Positions 1 to 6,562 of a stretch of DNA of 10,508 bases are shown here, piece by piece. The notes beneath the pieces are model-generated. The model was given only the letters and a program-made list of their open reading frames with translations, was not told the DNA's origin and did no database searches. How positions within the stretch are numbered: the first letter of the stretch is position 1; each line of letters begins with the position of its first letter. Origin of the DNA: Campylobacterales bacterium (GTDB lineage: Bacteria; Campylobacterota; Campylobacteria; Campylobacterales; Arcobacteraceae); assembly GCA_016784825.1 (NCBI GenBank), contig JADHTT010000013.1, positions 1 to 10,508 of the forward strand, written 5' to 3'. The position numbers were made by a program, and so were the translations under genes.

Positions 1-1
1 A

Positions 2-439
2 GAAAATGCTCATATACTATTAGATGAGCAGATATATCATATTAAAAAAGAGTATTTACAATTAGATGAAAATAATGACACTATGGATAACCTAAGTAGT
101 AAATATCTTGTAAAAATGCTTGATGATCAAAAAGAAGATTTAACGGTTGTATATAAAGACCATAAAGGCTTATTAACATATACTCTTGGTAATATATCAA
201 TTCCAGCAAATAGATTTTTAAAAGAAAATTCAGATTATGATTTTTTTATAGATGTAGGAAGACGAGGCCGAGCAAGTATGAGAGCTGATAATAAGCTTGA
301 TGTTGCCTTATTAGCATCAAAAATTGGAAAAGGTGGTGGCCATCCTAATGCTGCGGGTACTGCTTTTAATGACTTCAAAGAAACAATAAACTACAACGAT
401 ATAAAAATTTACATCCAAAATAAACTTAACAACTGTTAA
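2..439 (+). CDS. DHH/DHHA1-family phosphoesterase, C-terminal part (5' end outside window)
   Basis: The reading frame is open from the first bases of the window, so this is the C-terminal portion of a longer protein and the ATG at 83 is probably an internal methionine. The motif GGGHPNAAG (nt 332-358) is the glycine-rich substrate-binding signature of the DHHA1 domain, which follows a catalytic DHH domain in RecJ-like and NrnA-like phosphoesterases. Just before it lies FFIDVGRRGRASMRA, typical of the strand and arginine segment of this domain. The metal-binding DHH motifs would be upstream and cannot be checked. Family members hydrolyse phosphodiester bonds in short oligonucleotides, pAp or cyclic dinucleotides; which substrate applies here cannot be told. 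The gene lies just upstream of the ribosomal operon but is separated from it by a promoter, so it is probably a different transcription unit. Confidence 0.8.
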   Translation, partial: ENAHILLDEQIYHIKKEYLQLDENNDTMDNLSSKYLVKMLDDQKEDLTVVYKDHKGLLTYTLGNISIPANRFLKENSDYDFFIDVGRRGRASMRADNKLDVALLASKIGKGGGHPNAAGTAFNDFKETINYNDIKIYIQNKLNNC

Positions 440-449
440 TATATCCTTA

Positions 450-471
450 AAGCTAAAACTAATCTTAGCTT
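450..471. repeat. Perfect 7-bp inverted repeat upstream of the rpsB -10 box
   Basis: AAGCTAA (450-456) and TTAGCTT (465-471) are exact reverse complements around an 8-nt loop. The element starts 10 nt after the stop codon of the DHH gene and ends 3 nt before a TATAAT box. No T-tract follows, so a classical intrinsic terminator is unlikely. It covers the -35/spacer region of the rpsB promoter, so it could be an operator or a weak terminator of the upstream gene. Function is inferred only from position. Confidence 0.4.
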
Positions 472-474
472 GGG

Positions 475-480
475 TATAAT
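475..480 (+). promoter_or_regulatory. Probable -10 box of the rpsB operon promoter
   Basis: A perfect TATAAT lies at 475-480 in the gap before rpsB, with AT-rich DNA upstream and no good TTGACA. A missing -35 box is common for sigma-70 promoters in Campylobacterota. Initiation would fall near 486-488, giving a leader of about 150 nt before rpsB. Confidence 0.6.
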
Positions 481-485
481 CCGAA

Positions 486-638
486 TCCTTGTAAAAGGAA
501 TCTCACATGTATCAATTCTAAAAAGGGTTGTATAGTAATTAATTGTAATTATTATATGAATGGATGCAGAGGTGAATATTAGTATATTCAATTAAACCCC
601 TAAATAATCTAGCCAAAAGGCTAAAAGAAGGAAATATT
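486..638 (+). promoter_or_regulatory. Structured 5' leader of rpsB, possible S2 autoregulatory region
   Basis: The predicted leader holds several simple helices: TCCTT(486-490)/AAGGA(495-499), GAATAT(574-579)/ATATTC(584-589), and TAGCC(610-614)/GGCTA(619-623), the last ending just before the rpsB Shine-Dalgarno sequence. A longer-range helix GGGTT(525-529)/AACCC(595-599) can enclose the middle hairpin. Long rpsB leaders bound by S2 are known from other proteobacteria, so feedback control is plausible, but no S2-binding consensus was recognised. A four-codon ORF (M-Y-Q-F, 507-521) has an AAAGGA about 7 nt upstream and may or may not be translated. No other gene is seen in 440-638. Confidence 0.4.
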
Positions 639-1421
639 ATGGTTACTATGAAAGACCTATTAGAATGTGGTGTACACTTTGGACACCAAACAAGAAGATG
701 GAATCCAAAAATGAAAAAATTCATTTTCGGTGTAAGAAAAAATATTTATATTATTGATTTACAAAAAACATTAAGATACTTTAGATACACGTATACTCTA
801 GTTAGAGATGCTGCAGCTGAAGGTCAAACAATGATTTTCGTTGGTACTAAAAAACAAGCTACTGAAGCTATTAAAAAAGCTGCTGAAGATTGTGGTATGC
901 CGTATGTAAATAACAGATGGCTAGGTGGTATGTTAACAAACCACGATACTATGAAAAAAGGTATCAGAAAATTAGACATTATTAGAAAGATGAGAGAAGA
1001 AGGTCAAATGGATCTTCTAACTAAAAAAGAAGCTTTAATGCTTACAAGAAAAGAAGCTAAACTAGAAGCTTACCTTGGTGGTATTAAAGATATGAAGAAA
1101 ATGCCTGATATGATGTTTGTAATTGATGCTGTTAAAGAAAAAATCGCTATTTTAGAAGCTAGAAGATTAGGAATTAAAGTATATGCTCCACTAGACACTA
1201 ACTGTGATCCAGATTTAGTAGATTTCCCAATTCCAGGAAATGATGATGCAATTAGATCAGTTCAGTTATTCTGTAACGAAATGGCTGCAGCAATAAATGA
1301 AGGTAAAGCAGCATTAGCAGAAGAAAAAGGTGAAGAGGTTGTTGAAACTATCTCTTCTGAAGAGCAAGCAGAAGTAGTAGCAGAAGCTGTTGCTGAAGGT
1401 GAAGCTGAGGAGGTAAAATAA
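639..1421 (+). CDS. rpsB: 30S ribosomal protein S2
   Basis: This 260-residue protein is ribosomal protein S2, which sits at the head-platform junction of the small subunit. It has the N-terminal signature [15 protein letters not shown] (residues 11-25), the first family signature around [12 protein letters not shown] (67-78), RWLGGMLTN (93-101), and the second signature around [17 protein letters not shown] (191-207). The start at 639 has AAGAAGGA at 626-633; a second in-frame ATG at 648 (MKDLL) is possible but less well spaced. It is slightly longer than E. coli S2 (about 241 residues) because of an acidic, glutamate/alanine-rich tail from about residue 227. The gene opens an operon and its last codons contain the ribosome binding site of tsf, so the two are probably translationally coupled. 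Confidence 0.98.
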   Translation: MVTMKDLLECGVHFGHQTRRWNPKMKKFIFGVRKNIYIIDLQKTLRYFRYTYTLVRDAAAEGQTMIFVGTKKQATEAIKKAAEDCGMPYVNNRWLGGMLTNHDTMKKGIRKLDIIRKMREEGQMDLLTKKEALMLTRKEAKLEAYLGGIKDMKKMPDMMFVIDAVKEKIAILEARRLGIKVYAPLDTNCDPDLVDFPIPGNDDAIRSVQLFCNEMAAAINEGKAALAEEKGEEVVETISSEEQAEVVAEAVAEGEAEEVK

Positions 1422-1423
1422 TT

Positions 1424-2476
1424 ATGGCTGGAGCAACTCCAAAATTAATTAAAGAGCTAAGAGCATTATCTGGTGCAGGTTTAAGTGATTGTAAAAAAGC
1501 ACTTAATGAGTGTGAGGGTGACATAGATAAATCTATGGCATTCTTAAGAGAATCAGGACTTGCAAAAGCGGCTAAAAAAGCTGGTAATGTTGCAGCTGAA
1601 GGTCTAGTTTCTATTTTAATTAATGAAGATAATACAAAAGCTACATTAGCAGAGATTAATTCTCAAACTGACTTTGTTGCTAAAAATGATGACTTTATTA
1701 ACCTTAAAAATGAAATCACATCTCATATTCAAGTAACTGGTTCTTCTACAACAGAAGAATTAAATACAACTACAATTAATGGTACTAACTTTGAAGAGTA
1801 CTTAAATGGTAGAATCGCAATTATTGGTGAAAATATTGTTGCTAGAAGAATGGCTACAATATCAACTAATAATGGTGTTGTAAATGGTTATGTACATACA
1901 AATGGTAAAGTTGGTGTTATTTTAGCAGCAACTTGTGCGCCAGAAGCTAAAGAAAAAGCAACTGCTTTACTTAAATCTATAGGTATGCATGCAGCTGCTA
2001 TGAAACCATCTGTACTTTCTTATACTGATTTTGATTCTGAATTTGTTGAATCAGAAAATAAAGCAATTATTGCTGATATTGAAAAAGAAAATATTGAGTT
2101 ACATAGACTTGGTAAACCAGAAAAAAATATTCCAGAGTTCGTTTCTGCATCACAATTAACTGATGAAGCTATTGCAACAGCAGAATCTAAAATGAAAGAT
2201 GAATTACTTGCGCAAGGTAAGCCAGAAAATATTATTGAAAATATCGTTAAAGGTAAAATTGCTAGATGGATTGAAGATAATACTCAATTAGATAAAACTC
2301 ATGCATTATTATCTCAAACTTATGTAATGGATGATTCTAAGACTATAGCACAGGCTGTTGCAGACTGTGATGCATCTATTGAATTAGTTGATTACATTAA
2401 ATTCGAGCTTGGTGAAGGTATCGAAGTAATAGAAGAAGATTTCGCTGCAGAAGTTGCAGCACAAATGGGTAGATAA
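1424..2476 (+). CDS. tsf: Translation elongation factor Ts
   Basis: EF-Ts is the guanine-nucleotide exchange factor that recycles EF-Tu. The N-terminal UBA-like domain (about residues 5-43, with IKELRALSGAGLSDCKKAL) is followed by the hallmark TDFVAKN motif (residues 82-88), whose Asp-Phe pair inserts into EF-Tu next to the nucleotide site. At 350 residues it is longer than the E. coli protein (about 283), with the extra length in the dimerisation/core region; from memory such lengths are usual in Campylobacterota. A strong GAGGAGG Shine-Dalgarno sequence (1407-1413) lies inside the 3' end of rpsB, and the start codon follows the rpsB stop after 2 nt. The rpsB-tsf pair is one of the most conserved bacterial gene orders. 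Confidence 0.98.
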   Translation: MAGATPKLIKELRALSGAGLSDCKKALNECEGDIDKSMAFLRESGLAKAAKKAGNVAAEGLVSILINEDNTKATLAEINSQTDFVAKNDDFINLKNEITSHIQVTGSSTTEELNTTTINGTNFEEYLNGRIAIIGENIVARRMATISTNNGVVNGYVHTNGKVGVILAATCAPEAKEKATALLKSIGMHAAAMKPSVLSYTDFDSEFVESENKAIIADIEKENIELHRLGKPEKNIPEFVSASQLTDEAIATAESKMKDELLAQGKPENIIENIVKGKIARWIEDNTQLDKTHALLSQTYVMDDSKTIAQAVADCDASIELVDYIKFELGEGIEVIEEDFAAEVAAQMGR

Positions 2477-2504
2477 TACAATAAGTATTAAAGGATTGGT
2501 TAAT

Positions 2505-3182
2505 ATGGAAACAATGACACAAAATATTGACCAGTCAACCATTTTACTACAAGCAAAACACATTTCACATAGTTTTGACTATCCCCTTTTTAATAATATA
2601 GATCTTACATTAAACAAAAAAGAATCAATAGCAATTATTGGTGCAAGTGGTAGTGGTAAATCTACATTTTTAAATATATTATCATCTTTATTAACTCCAA
2701 ATGATGGTCTAGTTACCTATAAAAATAAAAATATTTATGAATTAAATGATAATGAAATCTTAAAAATTAGAAGAGATGAATTTGGTATAATATTTCAATC
2801 TCATTATCTTTTTAGAGGCTTTAATGCAAGAGAGAATCTAGAAATAGCATCTATATTAAGTGACGAAGATATTAATAATAAATTGTTAAATGATTTAAAT
2901 ATTGATTTTGTTATGGAACAAAATATTGGAGAACTAAGTGGTGGTCAACAGCAAAGACTATCAATTGCAAGGGTTTTAACTAAAAAACCAAAAGTAATTT
3001 TTGCTGATGAACCAACAGGTAACCTTGATAAAGAAACTGCTAAAATTGTTATGGATAATCTATTTAAATATATAAAAGATGAAAGTTCAGCCTTAATTAT
3101 AGTTACACATGAAGATGATATTGCATTTGAATGTGACCATGTATATAAATTTGAGTCTAATACTCTAAAGAAGTTAAAATAA
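2505..3182 (+). CDS. ABC transporter ATP-binding protein, LolD/FtsE/MacB-type
   Basis: This is a complete ABC ATPase of 225 residues. It has Walker A GASGSGKST (46-54), a Q-loop glutamine in IIFQSHYLF (Gln98), the signature LSGGQQQR (144-151), Walker B VIFADEP with the catalytic Glu (164-170), TGNLD as D-loop context, and the switch histidine in VTHEDD (His202). The EPTGNLD form is typical of the LolD/FtsE/MacB group, whose members work with separate FtsX-like membrane subunits in lipoprotein release, division or export. No permease is encoded nearby, so the partner is unknown. I chose the ATG at 2505 because AAGGA lies at 2491-2495; an upstream in-frame ATG at 2454 would overlap tsf and has no such support. 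From memory, C. jejuni Cj1180c holds the same place after tsf. Confidence 0.93.
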   Translation: METMTQNIDQSTILLQAKHISHSFDYPLFNNIDLTLNKKESIAIIGASGSGKSTFLNILSSLLTPNDGLVTYKNKNIYELNDNEILKIRRDEFGIIFQSHYLFRGFNARENLEIASILSDEDINNKLLNDLNIDFVMEQNIGELSGGQQQRLSIARVLTKKPKVIFADEPTGNLDKETAKIVMDNLFKYIKDESSALIIVTHEDDIAFECDHVYKFESNTLKKLK

Positions 3183-3709
3183 TGAAAATATTATTAGCAA
3201 CAAATAGTAATATAATAAATAAGATATTTACACTTATTTCATCAAAACTAGAATTAAAACTAGTAGTTATCAATGATCTTAATTTAATTAGCAAATCTGA
3301 TATTATTATTTTAGATGATAGTATTGAGAATATTAATAATATTGATTATTCAAAGTATTCAAATAAAATTGGTATTATTTCTAATAATATTAATAATAAT
3401 TTTTCTTTTTCAATTCCAAAACCATTTTTACCATCACAACTTAATAGTATTATTCTTAATGAAGTAAATAAAAAAGAAGAAGATATGGTTAGCATAGATG
3501 ATATCAGTTTTGATAATAGAGATGAGAGTATTGTATCATCAAGTGATATACAAACTGGTGGAATATTAAATAATAGTGATATTGTTGAAATAAAATCAAT
3601 TTTAAATAAGGATAAACCTATAATTGATAAAGTAGATAATGAGTATATTAATGAGCTAAGTGACATAATAGATAATGTTATAGAAGAATTAAATACTCAA
3701 GAGAGGTAG
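3182..3709 (+). CDS. Acidic protein of unknown function with receiver-like N-terminus
   Basis: A 175-residue protein whose ATG shares one base with the stop codon of the ABC gene, so coupled translation is likely. The N-terminal half (1-95) looks like a degenerate response-regulator receiver fold: a hydrophobic first strand MKILLAT, a second acidic strand end SDIIILDDS (39-47, Asp45/Asp46 where a phospho-acceptor could lie), the strand IGIIS (63-67), and IPKPFLPSQL (78-87), which resembles the conserved Lys-Pro-Phe element. The usual N-terminal acidic pair is absent, so phosphorylation is doubtful. The C-terminal half (about 96-175) is low in complexity and rich in Asp/Glu, with roughly twenty acidic and eight basic residues. 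From memory, Cj1178c ('highly acidic') and HP0322 ('poly E-rich') occupy the equivalent place before gmk. Function is unknown. Confidence 0.8.
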   Translation: MKILLATNSNIINKIFTLISSKLELKLVVINDLNLISKSDIIILDDSIENINNIDYSKYSNKIGIISNNINNNFSFSIPKPFLPSQLNSIILNEVNKKEEDMVSIDDISFDNRDESIVSSSDIQTGGILNNSDIVEIKSILNKDKPIIDKVDNEYINELSDIIDNVIEELNTQER

Positions 3710-3714
3710 GTATA

Positions 3715-4341
3715 ATGAATGAATTATTAAATAAAGGATCTATATTAGTTATATCAGGTCCTAGTGGCTGCGGTAAGAGCTCTTTACTTAAAGAGGTATA
3801 TAAACATATAGATAACTATTATTTCTCTATATCAACAACTACAAGAGATATTAGAGATGGTGAAGCTAATGGAGTTGATTATAACTTTGTATCTAAAGAA
3901 CAATTTGAGTTAGATATACAAAAAGGTAACTTTCTTGAATGGGCTAATGTTCATGGTAATTACTATGGTACATCATTAAGAGCAATAAATGATGCTTTAG
4001 CTCAAAGTAAGATAGTTATCTTTGATATTGATGTGCAAGGACACGATATAGTAAGATCTAAATTAGATGCTATTACTACATCTGTATTTATTACGACACC
4101 TTCATTAAAAGAGCTAAATCAAAGACTTACATCAAGAGGTACGGATGCTAATGATGTAATTAATAAAAGAATTGAGAATTCTAAAATTGAGATTCAACAA
4201 TTTCAAAATTATGATTATTTAATTATTAATGATGACTTAGAAGTAGCTGCAAAACAGTTATTAAATGTTGTAGAATGTTCTAAAATGAAAACAAAATTAT
4301 TTGATAAAAATTCTATAATAGAACAATGGATGAACGCTTAA
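3715..4341 (+). CDS. gmk: Guanylate kinase
   Basis: Guanylate kinase transfers phosphate from ATP to GMP (or dGMP), giving GDP for GTP and (p)ppGpp synthesis. The P-loop is GPSGCGKSS (residues 15-23). The GMP-binding region follows with ISTTTRDIRDGEANGVDYNFV (39-59, key residues Arg44, Arg47 and Glu50), then FLEWANVHGNYYGTS (73-87) and the Walker B-like strand IVIFDIDVQG (100-109). The length of 208 matches the family. The start has a purine-rich GAGAGG just upstream, spanning the end of the preceding gene, 5 nt away. It is the last gene of the rightward operon; about 25 nt after its stop comes the promoter of a structured RNA. Confidence 0.97.
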   Translation: MNELLNKGSILVISGPSGCGKSSLLKEVYKHIDNYYFSISTTTRDIRDGEANGVDYNFVSKEQFELDIQKGNFLEWANVHGNYYGTSLRAINDALAQSKIVIFDIDVQGHDIVRSKLDAITTSVFITTPSLKELNQRLTSRGTDANDVINKRIENSKIEIQQFQNYDYLIINDDLEVAAKQLLNVVECSKMKTKLFDKNSIIEQWMNA

Positions 4342-4364
4342 TACTAATTTAAATAAACCTTAGT

Positions 4365-4370
4365 TATTAT
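4365..4370 (+). promoter_or_regulatory. Candidate -10 box for the RNA gene downstream of gmk
   Basis: TATTAT at 4365-4370 matches TATAAT in five of six positions and is preceded by AT-rich DNA. It would place the start near 4376-4378, exactly at the first base of the long closing stem of the RNA described next. That agreement supports a dedicated promoter, although read-through from gmk is also possible. Confidence 0.45.
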
Positions 4371-4376
4371 TCCACA

Positions 4377-4485
4377 CTTCCTTTTAGACCTTTGCAACTA
4401 TGTTGAAGAGCAACGCCCCAGGATGGGAACATAGCAAGGCACTTTTCTCTATAGTGTGTTTAGGTATCTGAAAGGGAGCCTTTTT
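4377..4485 (+). ncRNA. Structured small RNA of unidentified family (about 105 nt)
   Basis: The region has no convincing coding frame but folds well by eye. CUUCCUUUUAGA (4377-4388) pairs with UCUGAAAGGGAG (4467-4478) as 12 continuous pairs including G-U wobbles, and CCU (4389-4391) with AGG (4462-4464) after a two-base bulge. Inside, CUAUGUU (4398-4404) pairs perfectly with AACAUAG (4428-4434), extended by UUG/CAA (4392-4394/4435-4437). A small CCC/GGG hairpin (4416-4418/4425-4427) caps this arm, and CACU/AGUG (4440-4443/4453-4456) forms a second arm. A U-tract (4481-4485) follows the closing stem, so the 3' end looks terminator-like. Size and near-rod shape recall 4.5S SRP RNA, but the conserved GGUCAGG...AGCAG core is absent, so I do not assign that name. 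The IR-rich design, -10 box and U-tract support a real RNA gene read rightward. Confidence 0.65.
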
Positions 4486-5071
4486 ATATTAAATCTATAA
4501 AATCACTTTTATAAATTATTACACTTTTAGAATTTTTATCATATACAAATCGTCTATCCCCAATTTTGACCTTATCTAATATTATTGCCTTTATTTGTGT
4601 ATCTGTTTTGTTATATTGTCTCATAAGCACAAAGAAATCTTTAATATTAAGTATCTCCAATGACTCATTAGTAGAATTGGTATTGTGATCAAGTTTATAA
4701 ATGTTTTTTAATTCATTAAAGGCTGACTGTAGTAGGTTTATTTCTGATTGAAATACAGATACAATTCTATCTTGATTCTCTACTAGTCTATCAATTTCAG
4801 TAGTATATTGCTTTCTAGTTTGTTTAACAACTTTTTTGAGCAGTTTAATTTGCTTGTCTTTTTCTTCTATTAGCTGAATACTATGATTATCTATTGAATT
4901 ATTATTTGTTTGATGGTTAGTAGCTTCAGAATCATCAAGGTAGACAAGGGTTTTCCCATTTTCTTTAATAGCTTTTAGTTGTCCATTTTTAATTCGGTAA
5001 TGGATACCTTGAATAGAAAGATTTAGTATTTTTGCAGCTTGAGCACTTGTTACTAATCTTTGGCTATTCAT
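4484..5071 (-). CDS. HTH (MerR/excisionase-like) and coiled-coil protein of unknown function
   Basis: A 195-residue protein with a likely DNA-binding N-terminus: SAQAAKILNLSIQGIHYRIK (residues 9-28) has the form of the winged-helix HTH of MerR/excisionase proteins, followed by a wing-like segment KENGKTLVYLD (36-46). A polar, Asn/Ser-rich linker (about 47-62) leads to a predicted coiled coil (about 66-120, rich in Lys, Glu, Gln and Ile/Leu). The C-terminal part (about 135-195) looks like a small globular domain with FFVLMRQYNKT and KIGDRRFVYD. It is the last gene of the leftward peb4-fba-queF group, 11 nt after queF. No good Shine-Dalgarno sequence is visible before its ATG, so coupling to queF translation is likely. 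It could be a regulator or a DNA-organising protein; no target is known. Confidence 0.75.
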   Translation of the reverse strand: MNSQRLVTSAQAAKILNLSIQGIHYRIKNGQLKAIKENGKTLVYLDDSEATNHQTNNNSIDNHSIQLIEEKDKQIKLLKKVVKQTRKQYTTEIDRLVENQDRIVSVFQSEINLLQSAFNELKNIYKLDHNTNSTNESLEILNIKDFFVLMRQYNKTDTQIKAIILDKVKIGDRRFVYDKNSKSVIIYKSDFIDLI

Positions 5072-5082
5072 TGTTGTACTTT

Positions 5083-5478
5083 TTAGTTATCTTCGCTATT
5101 AATCTCTATAATAGTATGTACATTACCTCTAGGATTAAAGTCAGCAATTAGCTTCATAGACTTTGGTTGTAGTTTATTGTATAGAGTGTCATACACTTCA
5201 TTTGCAGAATTTTCATGTGAAATATGTCTATTCATAAAGCTATTTACATATAATTTTAATGCTTTTAGCTCTATTACTTTTTGATCTGGTGAATATGATA
5301 ATTTAAATGTTGCAAAATCAGGATAACCACTTCTAGGACATTTACACATAAATTCTGGTAAATCAATATTTATAGTATAATTCTTTTTATGTTCATTTGG
5401 CCAGAAATTTTCATCCGCATCTATATTAAAGTTATTGATCTCATCTTCACCATATTTACAATTTAAATCTTCAGACAT
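5083..5478 (-). CDS. queF: NADPH-dependent 7-cyano-7-deazaguanine reductase
   Basis: QueF reduces preQ0 to preQ1 with two NADPH, a late free-base step in synthesis of queuosine in tRNA anticodons. The active-site segment FMCKCPRSGYPDFATF (residues 43-58) contains the cysteine that forms the thioimide with the nitrile (Cys47) and the neighbouring aspartate (Asp54). The NADPH-binding QueF motif is ELKALKLYVNSF (70-81), followed by HISHENSANEV (85-95) with the conserved His88-Glu89, and DFNPRGN (113-119). At 131 residues it is the short unimodular (YkvM-type) form, not the two-domain E. coli type. The ATG has AGGGG (5484-5488) upstream, overlapping the stop of fba; the gap is 8 nt. None of the other preQ0 genes (queC, queD, queE) is in the window. 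Confidence 0.95.
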   Translation of the reverse strand: MSEDLNCKYGEDEINNFNIDADENFWPNEHKKNYTINIDLPEFMCKCPRSGYPDFATFKLSYSPDQKVIELKALKLYVNSFMNRHISHENSANEVYDTLYNKLQPKSMKLIADFNPRGNVHTIIEINSEDN

Positions 5479-5486
5479 TATTTCCC

Positions 5487-6554
5487 CTAGTTTTTATCAA
5501 TTGAGTTAAGATCACTATATGCAAGCTCTAATCTTTTAATTAAAGTTTCTTGACCAGATCTAAGCCATTTTCTTGGATCATAGTATCCCTTATTTGGTTT
5601 ATCTTCACCATCTGGGTTTCCAATTTGACCTTGCATATAATCAAAGTTTTTAGCTGTAAACTCTTTTACTCCATCCCAAAATGCCCACTGAGTATCTGTA
5701 TCAATATTCATTTTAATCACACCATATGTAATAGCTTCTCTAATCTCTTCAAGAGTACTTCCACTACCACCATGGAATACAAAATCAACAGGTTTAGAAT
5801 CAGTTGAATACTTTTCTTCAATAAACTTCTGAGAATTATCAAGAATTTTCGGAGTTAGTACTACATTTCCTGGCTTATATACACCATGAACATTTCCAAA
5901 ACTAGCGGCAATAGTAAAGTTCTCACTAACCTCTTTTAGTTTCTCATATGCGTATGCTACTTCTTCTGGTTGAGTATAAAGTAAAGCATTGTCTATATCT
6001 GTATTGTCAATACCATCTTCTTCTCCACCAGTGATACCAAGTTCAATTTCGATCATCATATCTAGTTGAGACATTCTTTTGAAATATTCCACACAAGTAC
6101 CAATATTTTCTTCAAGTGGTTCTTCGCTTAAGTCTAACATATGTGAAGAGTATAGAGGTCTTCCTGTTGCTTTGAAATTTGCTTCACTTGCATCAAGAAG
6201 TTCATCAATCCATGGAAGTAGTTTTCTAGCAGCATGGTCAGTATGTAAAACTACAGGTACACCATAAGCTTTAGCCATTGTATGTATATGTTGAGCACCA
6301 CTAATTGCACCTAATACTGATGCATTTGATGCAGGACAACCTTTCCCTGCAAAAAACTGTGCACCACCATTACTAAATTGAATAATCACTGGTGAGTTCA
6401 CTTTTGCCGCAGCTTCAAGTACACCATTAGCAGATTCTGTATTTACCACATTAACAGCTGGTATTGCAAAACCATTTTCCTTTGCATATGTAAATAGTTT
6501 TTTAGTTTCACTACCTGTTAATACACCAGCATTTACAACTTCTAATACACCCAT
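5487..6554 (-). CDS. fba: Fructose-bisphosphate aldolase, class II
   Basis: A 355-residue zinc-dependent aldolase that interconverts fructose 1,6-bisphosphate with dihydroxyacetone phosphate and glyceraldehyde 3-phosphate in glycolysis and gluconeogenesis. The motif VVLHTDHAARKLLPW (101-115) carries the catalytic Asp106 and Zn ligand His107. Further metal or active-site residues are in EIELGITGGEEDG (169-181), FGNVHGVYKPGN (219-230, His223) and FHGGSGS (260-266, His261). The final NKGYYDPRKWLR region is typical of the longer class IIA enzymes such as E. coli FbaA, and the length agrees. AAGGG lies just before the ATG, 8 nt after the stop of the upstream chaperone gene. Pairing with a PEB4-type isomerase is known from Campylobacter and Helicobacter, which lack a complete upper glycolytic route and use this enzyme mainly in gluconeogenesis. 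Confidence 0.97.
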   Translation of the reverse strand: MGVLEVVNAGVLTGSETKKLFTYAKENGFAIPAVNVVNTESANGVLEAAAKVNSPVIIQFSNGGAQFFAGKGCPASNASVLGAISGAQHIHTMAKAYGVPVVLHTDHAARKLLPWIDELLDASEANFKATGRPLYSSHMLDLSEEPLEENIGTCVEYFKRMSQLDMMIEIELGITGGEEDGIDNTDIDNALLYTQPEEVAYAYEKLKEVSENFTIAASFGNVHGVYKPGNVVLTPKILDNSQKFIEEKYSTDSKPVDFVFHGGSGSTLEEIREAITYGVIKMNIDTDTQWAFWDGVKEFTAKNFDYMQGQIGNPDGEDKPNKGYYDPRKWLRSGQETLIKRLELAYSDLNSIDKN

Positions 6555-6562
6555 AATAACCC

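Noticed and set aside
560..595. Eleven-codon ORF in the rpsB leader
   Set aside because: No Shine-Dalgarno sequence in front of its ATG, and its codons coincide with the hairpin at 574-589, so structure explains it better.
539..724. Minus-strand open frame across the rpsB leader and start
   Set aside because: Half of it is the complement of the conserved rpsB N-terminus and the rest crosses the leader hairpins; no start signals.
2454..2504. Upstream ATG at 2454 as start of the ABC ATPase
   Set aside because: It overlaps the end of tsf, has no Shine-Dalgarno sequence and adds 17 residues not expected in the family; the ATG at 2505 has a well-placed AAGGA.
3346..3666. Minus-strand open frame opposite the acidic protein gene
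   Set aside because: Low-complexity Ile/Leu/Ser product arising from the complement of an AT-rich gene; no ribosome binding site and no family features.
4377..4485. Assignment of the structured RNA as 4.5S SRP RNA (ffs)
   Set aside because: Length, closing stem and the GCAAGGCA segment are suggestive, but the conserved GGUCAGG / GGAA tetraloop / AGCAG core is not present, and the inner part folds as two arms instead of one rod. A covariance search is needed before naming it.
5550..5807. Plus-strand open frames opposite fba (also 6079-6267)
   Set aside because: They mirror conserved aldolase codons, with no ribosome binding site or recognisable domain.
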